Shown here: positions 49,208 to 61,545 of the stretch, one piece after another
How the letters are laid out: each line of letters starts with the position of its first letter
How positions within the stretch are numbered: the stretch's first letter is position 1
Assembly: GCA_964481035.1 (NCBI GenBank)
Contig: CAYZSE010000001.1
Span: forward strand, 1-64,000
DNA from: JAAAPF01 sp964481035
Lineage (GTDB): Bacteria; Pseudomonadota; Alphaproteobacteria; Geminicoccales; Geminicoccaceae
Direction: 5' to 3'
DNA length: 64,000 nucleotides
The notes under the pieces: generated by a model
Told to the model about the DNA's origin: nothing
Databases searched by the model: none
Seen by the model: only the letters and a program-made list of their open reading frames with translations
Program-made: the position numbers and the translations under genes

Positions 49208-50854
49208 TCAGCCGCGGCCGTTGACGGCGACGACGCGAAACCGGCTCGACGCGAAGCCGGGCGTTGGCCACGTCCAGTCACGCTCGTGTCGGCCGAGCTC
49301 GGACGCGACGTCCATCGACGGGTTGCAGGTCACGGCGACGCCCCGGGCGACGAAGGCGTCGGCAGCCGTCTCGAGGACCTGATCGTCCGCGCTCTGGACG
49401 ATCGCGCCCACGGCGTTGCGGGTTGCCGCCACGTGCGCCGCCCGCTCGATGCTCTCGGCGGTGTCGTGGGTGGCGACGAGGCAGGCGACGGGACCGGGCT
49501 CGAGGTCGAAGGCGCCTTCCTCGGCGCCGCCCTCCATCGCGACCAGCATCGGGCTCGAGGTCCGCGCCCGCGGATGGCCGGCGAGGCTCACCGGCCCCGG
49601 CTCGCGCACGACCCGCCCGAGCGGCCGGCAGCGCTCGATGCGTGCGAGCGCCCCGGGATCGGCCAGCGCGCCGAGGATGGCCGCCGCGTCCGCCGGGTCG
49701 GCGAGGACGTCGTCGATGGCCGCGGCGAGCGACGCCGCGAGGTCGTCGAACCGGCAATGCCCCCGGCCGGTCGGCACACCTTCGGCAGGCAGGAAGATGA
49801 GCCGGGGCGCGGCCCGGGTCTGACCGGCGTGGAGAACGAGCCGGTAGGCGAGATCCCGGCACAGGCCCTCGAGGTCCTCGGTGCCGTCGATGACCGCTGG
49901 GCTGAGACCCTGGGTCTCCGTGAACAGGCGGGCGCCGCGAGCATGCGCGGCGAGCCAGGCGGTGAACGCGTGATCCCCGGCGTGGTCGATGAGGCCGATG
50001 GTCGGCGCCGTCGCCAGCGTGCGGGCCGACCCGGTCGCCTCGCCGTCGACGCACAGCTGGACGATATCGGGGTCGAGCCCGGCTTCGGCCAACACCGAAC
50101 GCAGCGTATCGACGGTGAGCGCGAGCGGCAAGATCGCCCGCGGATGCGGCCGGATCAGCGCCGGGTTGCCGGCGACGAGGCTCGCGAACAGGCCGGGATA
50201 GGCCGCCCAATTCGGCGAGAGGGCGCTGCCCAGGACCAGCGCGGTGCCCGCGGAAGCCACACGCCAGGTCGTGCCGCCGGTATGCGCGGCCCTGCCCGAG
50301 GGCACGCGCCGCAACGCCTCGTAGGTCGCAGCGATCGCCATCAACGCACGGTCCTGGGCATGCGGGCCGCCGGATTGGAAAGCCATCAGCCAGGGCTGAC
50401 CCGTGGTGTGCATCATCGCCTGGGCCATCTCGAAGCTCTGGCGATTGAGACGCGCCAAGGCTTCCAGCGCGATCCCGGTACGCGTCGTGACCTCGACCCG
50501 CGCCCAACCTCGGCCCGCCCGCTCGGCGCGCTCCAGCCATTGCGACGGCGACGCCGACGGGTAGTCGATGCCGAGCGGGAAGCCGTAGGGGCTGACTTCC
50601 CCGCCGCCGCGCCCCTGATCGCGCGCCTGAGCCAGGCCGAAGGGCCGCCCGAGGCGGCTTTGCCAGGCGCGGGCACCGTCGCGGGCGGCCGCCATCGGGT
50701 ACGCCGCATCGTCGGGCGTGTCGGCGAAACCGGCCCAGAACCCACGCCTCCGGCGGGCGTCGAGCGCGGCGTCGAGACGAGCGTGATGGAGGTCGAAGAG
50801 TGCGCTCAAAGCTGCGAGCCTCCGTATCGCCGACGCGCATCGCGTGGCCGGCAC
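49208..50854 (-). CDS. PaaN-like aldehyde dehydrogenase family protein, catalytic Cys missing
   Basis: A 548-residue protein that follows the phenylacetate-degradation protein PaaN along its length: GEVSPYGFPLGIDYP, LNRQSFEMAQAMMHTTGQ, FQSGGPHAQDRALMAI and PGLFASLVAGNPALIRPHP are close family matches. In active members the nucleophile Cys is in a GQMCTTPQ-type motif; here it reads GQTRAAPR, so Arg stands at the Cys position. No other paa gene is near. It may be inactive, structural or have a different chemistry. The start is a GTG at 50854 with a poor ribosome site, so the N terminus is uncertain. Confidence 0.8.
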   Translation of the reverse strand: MPATRCASAIRRLAALSALFDLHHARLDAALDARRRRGFWAGFADTPDDAAYPMAAARDGARAWQSRLGRPFGLAQARDQGRGGGEVSPYGFPLGIDYPSASPSQWLERAERAGRGWARVEVTTRTGIALEALARLNRQSFEMAQAMMHTTGQPWLMAFQSGGPHAQDRALMAIAATYEALRRVPSGRAAHTGGTTWRVASAGTALVLGSALSPNWAAYPGLFASLVAGNPALIRPHPRAILPLALTVDTLRSVLAEAGLDPDIVQLCVDGEATGSARTLATAPTIGLIDHAGDHAFTAWLAAHARGARLFTETQGLSPAVIDGTEDLEGLCRDLAYRLVLHAGQTRAAPRLIFLPAEGVPTGRGHCRFDDLAASLAAAIDDVLADPADAAAILGALADPGALARIERCRPLGRVVREPGPVSLAGHPRARTSSPMLVAMEGGAEEGAFDLEPGPVACLVATHDTAESIERAAHVAATRNAVGAIVQSADDQVLETAADAFVARGVAVTCNPSMDVASELGRHERDWTWPTPGFASSRFRVVAVNGRG

Positions 50855-50960
50855 AACTCCGCTTAGCGCGCCGGCACGCCCTTGCCAACGCCGGGCCGCC
50901 CGCCCGCGCGACGTCGCCCGCCTTCGACCGACGCGGTTGTCGGAGACCGCGCCGGCGGTG

Positions 50961-50988
50961 TTGACGTTTCGGTATTGCTAGTTATATC
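50961..50988 (+). promoter_or_regulatory. Probable promoter of arsR-arsP
   Basis: TTGACG (50961-50966) and TATATC (50983-50988) are 16 bases apart in a clearly AT-rich patch. The predicted start would give a leader of about 15-20 bases to the arsR ATG at 51012, with GGGAG as the ribosome site. ArsR-type proteins usually bind over such elements, so self-repression is likely, though no clean inverted repeat was found. Confidence 0.5.
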
Positions 50989-51011
50989 TGGGTCTCGGTA
51001 CGGGAGTCGGG

Positions 51012-51329
51012 ATGAACGAGGAACGGGCGAGCGAGGCGTTGGCGGCCCTGGGCAACCGGACCCGGCTGAGGCTCTTCCGGTTGCTGGTGCGCGCCGGCGA
51101 GAAAGGTCTCAATGTCGGCGAGGCGCAGCGGCTCTTGGACGTGCCGGCCTCGACGCTGGCGCACCACTTCGCGCATCTCACCCGAGCGCGCCTCGTGACC
51201 CAAGAGCGGCGAGGCCGCGAGGTCGTCTGCCGCGCCGACTTCACCGCCATGAACGCGCTTTTGGGCTTTCTCACCGAGGCCTGCTGCACCGGCCTGAGGC
51301 TCGAGGAGGCCGACCCCGACGCCGCCTGA
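51012..51329 (+). CDS. ArsR-family transcriptional repressor
   Basis: Small winged-helix metalloid or metal-responsive repressor of 105 residues. The core reads LAALGNRTRLRLFRLLVRAG, then the recognition region LLDVPASTLAHHFAHLTRA and the wing ERRGREVVCRADF. A C-terminal Cys pair in TEACCTGL, together with the wing Cys, is the likely arsenite sensor, as in alphaproteobacterial ArsR proteins. It lies 47 bases before a DUF318 permease on the same strand. Confidence 0.92.
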   Translation: MNEERASEALAALGNRTRLRLFRLLVRAGEKGLNVGEAQRLLDVPASTLAHHFAHLTRARLVTQERRGREVVCRADFTAMNALLGFLTEACCTGLRLEEADPDAA

Positions 51330-51376
51330 TCCGTTTTTTCGCCGTTATCCATCGAGGTTTCTAGAAGGATCGTAAC

Positions 51377-52411
51377 ATGACCGTCGCCAGCCTTGCCGCC
51401 GCGCTGCCGTCCTGGCGTTCGTTGCGCCTCGACGGCGTCTGGACCGTCCTCGCCGCGGCGCTCGTCGTGCTCGCCATGGCGGTGCCGCCGCAAGCGCTGG
51501 AGAGCCTGCGCTTCACGGCCGCGGCGCTGTGGAGCATCGCTCCCTATCTGCTCGCCTCGATCGCGATCGCCGCCTACGCCAAGGCCAGCCGCGCCGACCA
51601 CCTGATCGCGCGCGCGTTTCAGGGGCGTATGGCGACGATGGTGCCGCTCGCGGCGCTGGTCGGCGCGCTCTCGCCGTTCTGCTCGTGCGGCGTCATCCCG
51701 CTGATCGCCGCGCTCCTGGCCATGGGCGTGCCGCTGGCCCCGGTGATGGCCTTCTGGCTCGCCTCACCCTTGATGGATCCGTCGATGTTCGTCTTGACCA
51801 CGGGCACGCTCGGCACCGGATTTGCGCTGGCCAAGACGTTCGCGGCGATCGGCGTCGGCCTCATGGGCGGGTTCGTCACCTGGGCGCTCACCGCCCGTGG
51901 CGCCTTCGCCCACGCCATCCGGCCCGAGGTCGGCGACGGCGGCTGCGGCGGTGCCACCGTCCGCTCGCCCAAGGAGGTGACCTGGCGTTTCTGGCGCGAG
52001 GACGGGCGCACCGGCATCTTCGCCACCGACGGTCGAAAGAACCTGCTCTTCCTCGGCAAGTGGCTGACGCTCGCCTTCTTCCTCGAGAGCCTGATGGTCG
52101 CCTACCTGCCGGGTGATCTGGTCGTCCGCGCGGTCGGCGGCGAGGGCGTGTGGCCGGTGCTGGTCGCCACCGTCGTCGGCGTGCCCGCCTATCTCAACGG
52201 CTACGCGGCGCTGCCGCTGGTGGGCCAGCTCGTCGAGCAGGGCATGACGCCGGGCGCCGGCATGGCGTTCCTGATTGCCGGTGGCGTCACCTCGATCCCC
52301 GCCGCCATCGCCGTCTGGGCCTTGGTCCGCTGGCCGGTCTTCATCGCCTACATCGCCTTCGCGCTGATCGGCGCCGCCAGCGCCGGAATCCTCTTCGGAT
52401 TGACGGCGTGA
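51377..52411 (+). CDS. ArsP-like permease (DUF318/UPF0718)
   Basis: Membrane permease of 344 residues with about eight to ten helices. The signature SPFCSCGVIPLIAALLAMG holds the paired Cys of ArsP, which exports trivalent organoarsenicals; MAFWLASPLMDPSMFVLT follows, and the second repeat has NGYAALPLVGQLVEQG. The ArsR next to it supports arsenic or a related metalloid as inducer. Other DUF318 members have unknown substrates, so the exact cargo is inferred. The stop overlaps the next gene by four bases (GTGA). Confidence 0.88.
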   Translation: MTVASLAAALPSWRSLRLDGVWTVLAAALVVLAMAVPPQALESLRFTAAALWSIAPYLLASIAIAAYAKASRADHLIARAFQGRMATMVPLAALVGALSPFCSCGVIPLIAALLAMGVPLAPVMAFWLASPLMDPSMFVLTTGTLGTGFALAKTFAAIGVGLMGGFVTWALTARGAFAHAIRPEVGDGGCGGATVRSPKEVTWRFWREDGRTGIFATDGRKNLLFLGKWLTLAFFLESLMVAYLPGDLVVRAVGGEGVWPVLVATVVGVPAYLNGYAALPLVGQLVEQGMTPGAGMAFLIAGGVTSIPAAIAVWALVRWPVFIAYIAFALIGAASAGILFGLTA

Positions 52412-53442
52412 CCACACCGACGCGCCGTCCGCACGCCCGCGTCGCGACGGCCGCAACCCCCGACGCGGCGGGCGCCCTGGCGCTCGCCGACGTCGAGGAG
52501 GCGGCCGCGGCGCTGCGCGGCGTCGTCTTCCGCACGCCGCTCCTGGCGAATGCCGACGTCGACGCCGAGCTCGGCTGCCGCCTCTTCATCAAGGCCGAGT
52601 GCGCCCAGCGCACCGGCGCCTTCAAGATCCGCGGCGCGTACAATCGCATGCGCCGATGGAGCGCGGCCGAGCGCGCGCGCGGCGCGATCACCTACTCGTC
52701 CGGCAATCACGCCCTGGGCGTGGCCCTGGCGGCTCGCCTCCTCGATACCTCGGCCCTGATCGTCATGCCGAGCGACGCGCCACCGGCGAAGGTGACGGCG
52801 GTTCGAGCACTCGGCGCCGAGATCGTGACCTTCGACCGCGACACGGAGAGCAGCGACGACGTCGTCGACCGCTGGCGAGCGAACTCCGGGCGGATCGTCG
52901 TGCCGCCCAGCGCTCACCTCGGCGTGCTCGCCGGGGCCGGCACGGTGGCGCTGGAGATGGCCGAGCAGGCGCGCTCGCTCGGCGCCGATGTGGACGTCGT
53001 TCTGGTGCCCTGTGGCGGCGGCGGCCTTGCCGCGGCGACGGCGGCCGTCATGGACGCCCTCTCCCCGGGCACGCGGGTCTACGCGGCAGAGCCCGAGCTC
53101 TTCGACGACACGCGCCGCTCCCTCGCGGCCGGGTACCCCGTACCCAATCCCAAGGGCCGACGCACCATCTGCGACGCGATCATGACGCCGATCCCCAACG
53201 ACGTGACCTTCCCGATCAATCACGCGCTCCTCGCCGGCGGGGTGGTGGCGAGCGACGACGCCGTCCGGGCCGCCCTGCGGTTCGCCTTCGAGCGCTACAA
53301 GATCGTCCTCGAGCCGGGCGCCGCCGTTGGCCTCGCCGCCGTGCTGAGCGGCGAGCTCGACCTGCGGGACCGGACGGTCGCGACCATCGGCACAGGCGGA
53401 AACGTCGATCCCGCCCGGTTCTGCGCGCTGCTCGCCGACTGA
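52408..53442 (+). CDS. PLP-dependent threonine dehydratase / serine racemase-like enzyme
   Basis: Fold-type II PLP enzyme of 344 residues without the C-terminal regulatory ACT domain, so catabolic threonine/serine dehydratase or serine racemase type. The PLP Lys is in RTGAFKIRGAYNRM; SSGNHALGVALAARL and the phosphate-binding loop VPCGGGGLAAATAAVMD follow, and the C-terminal Gly-rich TIGTGGNVDP. The GTG start overlaps the permease stop, so it is translated with the arsR-arsP unit, an unexpected partner. Dehydratase and racemase cannot be separated by eye. Confidence 0.88.
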   Translation: MTTPTRRPHARVATAATPDAAGALALADVEEAAAALRGVVFRTPLLANADVDAELGCRLFIKAECAQRTGAFKIRGAYNRMRRWSAAERARGAITYSSGNHALGVALAARLLDTSALIVMPSDAPPAKVTAVRALGAEIVTFDRDTESSDDVVDRWRANSGRIVVPPSAHLGVLAGAGTVALEMAEQARSLGADVDVVLVPCGGGGLAAATAAVMDALSPGTRVYAAEPELFDDTRRSLAAGYPVPNPKGRRTICDAIMTPIPNDVTFPINHALLAGGVVASDDAVRAALRFAFERYKIVLEPGAAVGLAAVLSGELDLRDRTVATIGTGGNVDPARFCALLAD

Positions 53443-53488
53443 ACGCCCGAGATCGGATCAGCCGGTCTGGACGGAGCGGCCGGAACGC

Positions 53489-54826
53489 TCAGATCGCCGC
53501 GCGCAGGCCGTCGCTGACCTCGTCGAGGACCGACGCGAGCAAGTCTTCGTCCTCGGCCTCGACCATGACGCGCACCAGCGCCTCGGTGCCGGAGGGGCGC
53601 ACGAGCAGCCGGCCTTGGCCTTCGAGGCGTTCCTCGCCGGCGGCGATGACGCTCGCGATCTCGGGCCGGGCGAGGTCGGGCCTGGCGGGGACGCGGAGGT
53701 TGACCAGCCGCTGCGGCAAAGGCGTGAAGGCGCGCGCAACCTCCGACAAGCGCCGCCCGGCCTCGATCATGACCCCCATGACCTGCAACGCCGCGACCAT
53801 GCCGTCGCCGGTGGTTGCGTAGTCGCCGAGGATGATGTGGCCCGACTGCTCGCCACCGACGTTGTAGCCGCCCGAGCGCATCGCCTCGACGACGTAGCGG
53901 TCGCCGACCTGGGTCCGCAGGGTGGCGAGCCCGAGACCCTCGAGGAACCGCTCGAGGCCGAGGTTCGACATCTGCGTGCAGACGACGCCGCCGCCGTGCA
54001 GGCGCCCCCTGTCCGCCCAGGAGCGGGCGATCAGCGCGATCAGCTGGTCGCCGTCGATGGCCTGGCCGGTCTCGTCGACCATCACCAACCGGTCGGCGTC
54101 GCCGTCGAGCGCCACGCCGAGGTCGGCGCCCTCGTCGAGGACCTTCCGGCGCAGGGCCGCGGGCGCGGTCGAGCCGCAGTCCTCGTTGATGTTGAAGCCG
54201 TCGGGATCGGTGCCGATCTCGACGACCTCGGCACCGAGCTCCCACAGAACCTTGGGCGCGACGCGGTAGGCGGCGCCGTGGGCGCAGTCGACGACGACCT
54301 TGAGCCCGGCGAGCGTGCGCTCGCGCGGGAAGGTCGACTTCAGCGCCTCGATGTAGCGGCCGACCGCGCCCTCGAGGCGGTCGACGCGGCCGAGCTCGGC
54401 GCCCTCGGCGAGCCGGGGGGCCGCCGCCATGCGCGCCTCCAGCTCCTCCTCGATCGCGTCGGAGAGCTTGTAGCCGTCGGCGCCAAAGAGCTTGATGCCG
54501 TTGTCGGCGAAGGGGTTGTGCGAGGCCGAGATCATCACGCCCAGCTCGCAGCGGAGCGAGCGCGTGAGATAGGCCACGGCGGGCGTCGGCAGAGGGCCCA
54601 GCAGCGTCACGTCCATGCCGGCGGCGACGAAGCCCGCCGTGAGCGCCGGCTCCAGCATGTAGCCCGAGCGCCGCGTGTCCTTGCCGATGACGACGCGGTT
54701 GCGGTTGCGACCGCGGCCGTACAGCGCGCCCGCGGCATAGCCGAGCCGGAGGGCGACCTCGCAGGTCATCGGATGCTGGTTGGCGGTTCCGCGAATGCCG
54801 TCGGTGCCGAAGAGCTGTCGCGCCAT
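53489..54826 (-). CDS. glmM: Phosphoglucosamine mutase
   Basis: Makes glucosamine 1-phosphate for UDP-GlcNAc, needed for peptidoglycan and LPS. The 445 residues have the GTDGIRG start, the phospho-Ser102 in [17 protein letters not shown], the metal loop [13 protein letters not shown], and the sugar-binding GGEQSGHII, with [13 protein letters not shown] at the end. ATG at 54826 matches family starts; a GTG two codons earlier is possible. It converges on the PLP-enzyme gene and is divergent from rnhB. Confidence 0.96.
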   Translation of the reverse strand: MARQLFGTDGIRGTANQHPMTCEVALRLGYAAGALYGRGRNRNRVVIGKDTRRSGYMLEPALTAGFVAAGMDVTLLGPLPTPAVAYLTRSLRCELGVMISASHNPFADNGIKLFGADGYKLSDAIEEELEARMAAAPRLAEGAELGRVDRLEGAVGRYIEALKSTFPRERTLAGLKVVVDCAHGAAYRVAPKVLWELGAEVVEIGTDPDGFNINEDCGSTAPAALRRKVLDEGADLGVALDGDADRLVMVDETGQAIDGDQLIALIARSWADRGRLHGGGVVCTQMSNLGLERFLEGLGLATLRTQVGDRYVVEAMRSGGYNVGGEQSGHIILGDYATTGDGMVAALQVMGVMIEAGRRLSEVARAFTPLPQRLVNLRVPARPDLARPEIASVIAAGEERLEGQGRLLVRPSGTEALVRVMVEAEDEDLLASVLDEVSDGLRAAI

Positions 54827-54942
54827 GCTCACCTGCCGGTTGCCTGATGCGTTCTTCTAGGCGTGCCTCCCCGAAACTGCCAAGCGGCAAACGGCGCGCC
54901 GGACCTTGACCGGCGCCGGCAACCTCGGCAGAGCCCCCCGGG

Positions 54943-55512
54943 GTGAGGCGCGGATCGCTCATCGCCGGCATCGACGAGGTCGGGCGCGGCCCCTGGGCCG
55001 GGCCGGTCGTCGCTTGCGCGCTGGTGCTGCACCGCGAGATCGCCGGCCTCGCCGACAGCAAGACGCTCGCCGCCAGGCGGCGCGAGCTACTGGCCGAGCG
55101 GCTCGCCGACCCGCGGGTGGCGAGCTTCGCCATCGGCGTCGCGTCCGTCACCGAGATCGACCGCCTCAACATCCGCGTCGCCACCTTTCTCGCCATGCGC
55201 CGGGCCGTCGACCGCCTGCCGGTCAGGCCGCTGCGCCTGCTCGTCGACGGCCGCGACGCGCCCGACCTGGGGCTGCCCGCGGGCGGCGTGGTCGGCGGCG
55301 ACGGCAAGGTCGCCGCCATCGCCGCCGCCTCGATCGTCGCCAAGGTGTGGCGCGACCGGCTGATGGCCCGGCTCGACGCCCGGCACCCGATCTACGGGTG
55401 GCGCACCAACATGGGCTACGGCACCGCGGCGCACCGTGCCGCCCTCGCCCGACACGGGATCAGCGCGCACCATCGACGCAGCTTCGCGCCGGTCCGAACG
55501 TTGCTGAGATGA
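54943..55512 (+). CDS. rnhB: Ribonuclease HII
   Basis: Removes RNA from RNA-DNA hybrids and single ribonucleotides from DNA. The 189-residue product shows the catalytic Asp-Glu in [18 protein letters not shown], a central Asp in LLVDGRDAP, and [18 protein letters not shown], all typical. It starts with GTG. The gene is short but complete for the family; the C-terminal end HHRRSFAPV is the usual finish. Confidence 0.95.
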   Translation: MRRGSLIAGIDEVGRGPWAGPVVACALVLHREIAGLADSKTLAARRRELLAERLADPRVASFAIGVASVTEIDRLNIRVATFLAMRRAVDRLPVRPLRLLVDGRDAPDLGLPAGGVVGGDGKVAAIAAASIVAKVWRDRLMARLDARHPIYGWRTNMGYGTAAHRAALARHGISAHHRRSFAPVRTLLR

Positions 55513-55581
55513 GCCGCCGCGACCGTCGGTCCCTGCGCGCGGGCGCGCCGCGTGCTAAGTTTCGGCGTCGAAAGGAGCAAG

Positions 55582-56976
55582 ATGAGTATGTTCGCGCGCT
55601 CGATGGTCGTGTTGGGCCTATGGCTCATCTTCGCCCCCGGCCTTGCGCAATCGCCGAGCGTTGGCCTGATCCGTATCGACGGGCCCATCGGGCCCGCGAC
55701 GGCGGCCTATGTCGAGCGCGGGCTCGAGGCCGCCGCGGAGGCGGGCCACGAGGCCGTCGTCCTCGAGATCGACACGCCGGGCGGCCTCGTCACCGCGACC
55801 CGGGACATCGTCGAGGCGATACTCGGAGCGTCCATGCCGGTGGTGGGCTACGTCGCACCGCAGGGCGCCCAGGCAGCGAGCGCTGGCGTCTACATCCTCA
55901 TGGCGACGCACGTCGCGGCCATGGCACCGGCGACCAACGTCGGCGCCGCCACACCGGTCACCATGGGCGGCTCCAATCCGCTGCCGGCGCAGCCTCCAGA
56001 GGCGGACGAGACGGAGGGGGCGGACGACGGCGGCGACGACCCCGGCGGTGACGAGAAGGCGGCAGCGCCGGCGGACGCCGGCCGGGCCAAGGCGGTCAAC
56101 GACGCGGCGGCCTTTCTCGTCAGCCTCGCCGAGCTGCGCGGGCGCAACGTCGAATGGGCGGAGGAAGCGGTCCGGGCGGCTTCGAGCCTGTCGGCAGAGG
56201 CGGCCCTCGAGGCCGGCGTGATCGAGTTCATCGCCGCCGACCACGCGGCGCTGCTCGCGCGGGTCGACGGGCGGACGACCACCGTCGACGATCGAGAGGT
56301 GACGTTGGCGACCGCGGGCGCGTCGATCCGTGCGATCGAGCCGACCTGGCAGGAGGAGCTGCTCGCCGTCCTCACCAATCCCAACGTCGCCTACATCCTG
56401 ATGCTCGTGGGTGTCTACGGCATCATCTTCGAGCTCGCCAATCCGGGCATCATCGGCTCGGGGGTCGTCGGCGCGATCTGCCTCTTGCTGGGCCTGTTCG
56501 CCCTCAACCTGCTGCCCATCGACTACGCCGGGTTCGGGCTCATTCTCCTGGGCGTCGCCCTCATGGTCGGCGAGGCGGTCACCCCCGGCGTCGGCATCCT
56601 CGGGATCGGCGGCCTGCTCGCCTTCGTGCTCGGCTCGGTCCTGCTCATCGACACCGAAGCGGCGGGCTTCGCGCTCTCGCCCTGGGTCATCGGCGCCGTC
56701 ACGGCATCGACCGCGGGGCTTCTCGTGGGCGTGCTGGCGCTCGCGGTCGGAGCCCAGCGCGGCCGCGTCGTGAGCGGCGCCGAGGGGCTCGTCGGCCAGA
56801 CCGGCCGCGTGCTCGCCTGGGAGGGCGATCACGGCTCGATCCACGTCGCCGGCGAGAACTGGCGCGCGCACGGCGCCGCGGGCCTGCAGCCCGGCGGCCG
56901 CGCGGAAGTTACCGAGGTCGAGGGGCTGACCTTGAAGGTCAAGCCCGCGGCCGACCCTGTGGAGAAGACCCGATGA
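55582..56976 (+). CDS. NfeD-type membrane serine protease
   Basis: Long-form NfeD (464 residues): a signal peptide ([14 protein letters not shown]), then a ClpP-like protease domain with the nucleophile Ser in [12 protein letters not shown] and the Lys of the dyad in [15 protein letters not shown]. Three to five membrane helices (about 270-400) and a C-terminal OB-fold domain ([18 protein letters not shown]) follow. An acidic, low-complexity insert ([19 protein letters not shown]) splits the protease domain. AAAGGAG precedes the ATG at 55582. It overlaps its SPFH partner gene by four bases; in archaea the pair act together, NfeD cutting the stomatin. Confidence 0.92.
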   Translation: MSMFARSMVVLGLWLIFAPGLAQSPSVGLIRIDGPIGPATAAYVERGLEAAAEAGHEAVVLEIDTPGGLVTATRDIVEAILGASMPVVGYVAPQGAQAASAGVYILMATHVAAMAPATNVGAATPVTMGGSNPLPAQPPEADETEGADDGGDDPGGDEKAAAPADAGRAKAVNDAAAFLVSLAELRGRNVEWAEEAVRAASSLSAEAALEAGVIEFIAADHAALLARVDGRTTTVDDREVTLATAGASIRAIEPTWQEELLAVLTNPNVAYILMLVGVYGIIFELANPGIIGSGVVGAICLLLGLFALNLLPIDYAGFGLILLGVALMVGEAVTPGVGILGIGGLLAFVLGSVLLIDTEAAGFALSPWVIGAVTASTAGLLVGVLALAVGAQRGRVVSGAEGLVGQTGRVLAWEGDHGSIHVAGENWRAHGAAGLQPGGRAEVTEVEGLTLKVKPAADPVEKTR

Positions 56977-57740
56977 TGCTGTCCTTCGACTTTGTGCTGT
57001 ACGCGGTGATCGCCGCCGCCCTGATCTTCCTCGTCGTCTCGATCTTCCGCATCCTGCGGGAGTACGAGCGCGGGGTGATCTTCACCCTCGGCCGCTTCAC
57101 CGGCGTGAAGGGGCCTGGCCTCATCATCGTCATCCCCTTCGTGCAGCAGATGGTTCGCGTCGACCTGCGCACGATCGTCCTCGACGTGCCGAGCCAGGAC
57201 GTCATCTCCCGCGACAACGTCTCGGTGAAGGTCAACGCCGTCTTGTACTTCCGTGTCGTCGACGCCGAGAAGGCGGTGATCCAGGTCGAGGACTTCAGGG
57301 ACGCGACCAGCCAGCTGGCCCAGACGACGCTGCGCTCGGTGCTCGGCAAGCACGAGCTCGATTCGATGCTGGCCGAGCGCGACAAGCTGAACTCCGACCT
57401 GCAGGGGATCCTCGACGACAGCACCGACATCTGGGGGATCAAGGTCGCCAACGTCGAGATCAAGCACGTCGACATCGACGAGAGCATGATCCGCGCGATC
57501 GCCCGGCAGGCCGAGGCCGAGCGCAACAGGCGGGCACGGATCATCAATGCCGAGGGCGAGCGCCAGGCCGCCGAGCAGCTGGTCGAGGCCGCCCGGATCA
57601 TCGGCGAGGAACCGGGCGCCATGCAGCTGCGTTACCTGTCGACGCTCTACGACGTCGCCAACGAGAAGAACTCGACCATCGTCTTTCCCTTCCCGATCGA
57701 CTTGATGAAGGGGCTGGAAAAGCTCGTCGCGAAGGGTTGA
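56973..57740 (+). CDS. Slipin / stomatin-like SPFH protein
   Basis: Membrane scaffold protein of 255 residues: one N-terminal hydrophobic hairpin ([19 protein letters not shown]), then the SPFH domain ([39 protein letters not shown]) and a coiled coil with [20 protein letters not shown]. The C-terminal [11 protein letters not shown] is the stomatin hydrophobic end. Coupled to nfeD by an ATGA overlap. Adjacent ATG codons at 56973 and 56976 are both usable. Confidence 0.95.
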   Translation: MMLSFDFVLYAVIAAALIFLVVSIFRILREYERGVIFTLGRFTGVKGPGLIIVIPFVQQMVRVDLRTIVLDVPSQDVISRDNVSVKVNAVLYFRVVDAEKAVIQVEDFRDATSQLAQTTLRSVLGKHELDSMLAERDKLNSDLQGILDDSTDIWGIKVANVEIKHVDIDESMIRAIARQAEAERNRRARIINAEGERQAAEQLVEAARIIGEEPGAMQLRYLSTLYDVANEKNSTIVFPFPIDLMKGLEKLVAKG

Positions 57741-57793
57741 TCCGGGAGGCTTCAGCCCCGAAGCTGCCGGCCGATCGCCTCGAGGAGAACCCG

Positions 57794-59934
<2,141 letters not shown>

Positions 59935-59935
<1 letters not shown>

Positions 59936-61445
59936 TGCCGGATCGGGGCTACCGCTTCGGGCCCGTCGTCGAGGAGGACGCCGTCCGCTTTCGCCTCTGG
60001 GCGCCGGCGGCCGCCGAGGTCGGCCTCGTGCTCGACCCGGGCGGCGTCACCGAGCGCGCGATCGCCATGCGCCCCGAGGGCGAGGGCTGGCACGCGCTCC
60101 GGGTCGAGGGCGCCGGCGCAGGCACGCGCTATCTCTTCTCCATCGGCGGCCTTCAGGTGCCCGATCCGGCCTCGCGCTACCAGCCCCTCGACGCGCTCGG
60201 ACCGAGCGAGGTGGTCGACACCGACCGCTTCGCGCTCGCCGCCGCGGACTGGCGGGGCCGGCCCTGGCACGAGACGGTGCTGTACGAGCTGCACGTCGGC
60301 ACCTTCACGCCGACGGGCGACTTCGCCGGGGTCGAGGCCAAGCTCGACCATCTGGCGGCGCTCGGCATCACCGCGGTCGAGCTCATGCCGCTCGCCGACT
60401 TCGCCGGCGCCCGTAACTGGGGCTATGACGGGGTGCTCCACTTCGCGCCCGACAGTGCCTACGGCCGCCCCGAGGCCCTCGCCAGTCTCGTCGACGCCGC
60501 GCACCGCCGCGGGCTGATGGTCTTTCTCGACGTCGTCTACAACCACTTCGGTCCCGAGGGGAACTTCCTCGGCGCCTACGCGCCGCACTTCTTCACCGAC
60601 GACTGGCACACGCCGTGGGGCAAGGCGATCGACTTCCGCAGGCCCGAGGTCCGGCGCTTCTTCACCGAGAACGTGCTCTACTGGCTGGAGGTCTTCCGCA
60701 TCGACGGCCTGCGCTTCGATGCCGTGCACGCCGTCGCCGACCCGAGCCGGCCGCACATCCTGACCGAGATCGCGGGTCTCGTCCGCGCCGAGCTGGAGTC
60801 CCGGCGCCACGTGCATCTCGTTCTCGAGAACGACGCCAACGAGGCCCGCCACCTTGCGCGCGCTGCGGACGGCCATGCCGTGCGCTACGACGCGCAATGG
60901 AACGACGACTTCCACCATGTCGCCCAGCATCTCATGACCGGCGACACCGAGGGCTACTACGCCGACTACGCCGCGGCACCCGCCGACAAGCTCGCCCGCT
61001 CGCTGGCCTCCGGCTTCGTCTACCAGGGCGAGCCCTCGGCGTTTCGCGACGGCGAGCTTCGCGGCGAGCCGTCGGGCCACCTGCCGCCGACCTGCTTCGT
61101 CAACTTCGTCCAGAACCACGACCAGGTCGGCAACCGCGCTTTCGGCGAGCGGCTCGCGGGCCTCGCCGACGAGCGTCGGCGCGCCTGCTTCGCCGCCATC
61201 CTCCTGCTCGCGCCGATGCCACCTCTGCTGTTCATGGGCGAGGAGTGGGGCTCGGTGCAGCCCTTCCTCTACTTCACCGACTTTCACGACGAGCTGGCGG
61301 ACGCCGTCCGCGACGGGCGGCGCCGCGAGTTCGCGCGCTTCGCCGCCTTCGCGGATCCCGCCGCCCGTGAACGGATCCCCGACCCCAACGCCGCCTCGAC
61401 CTTCGCGCGCTCGAAGCTCGACTGGGAGACGGCCGAGAGCGAGGC
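59935..61445 (+). CDS. treZ: Maltooligosyltrehalose trehalohydrolase, 3' end lost in gap
   Basis: Releases free trehalose from maltooligosyltrehalose. The 503 codons present include the N-terminal beta domain (VRFRLWAPAAAEVGLVLDPG), GH13 motifs DVVYNHFGPEGNFLG, GLRFDAVHAV, VLENDANEARHL and FVQNHDQVGN, and LFMGEEWGSVQPFLYFTDFH. ATG 59935 overlaps the glgX stop by one base, with GGAGG 6 bases upstream. A typical TreZ has about 580-600 residues, so roughly 80-90 C-terminal residues fall in the N run. Frame continuity across the Ns into treY is chance, not a fusion. Confidence 0.93.
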
Positions 61446-61545
61446 NNNNNNNNNNNNNNNNNNNNNNNNNNNNNNNNNNNNNNNNNNNNNNNNNNNNNNN
61501 NNNNNNNNNNNNNNNNNNNNNNNNNNNNNNNNNNNNNNNNNNNNN
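61446..61545. other. 100-N assembly gap of unknown true size
   Basis: The gap joins treZ, lacking about 80-90 C-terminal residues, to treY, lacking about 100 N-terminal residues. More than 500 bases should lie here, so 100 Ns is a placeholder. Unlike the gap in ggt, the flanks share no repeat. Confidence 0.9.

Noticed and set aside
51320..51345. Terminator after arsR (run of six T)
   Set aside because: No convincing GC stem precedes the T run, and arsP follows closely on the same strand.
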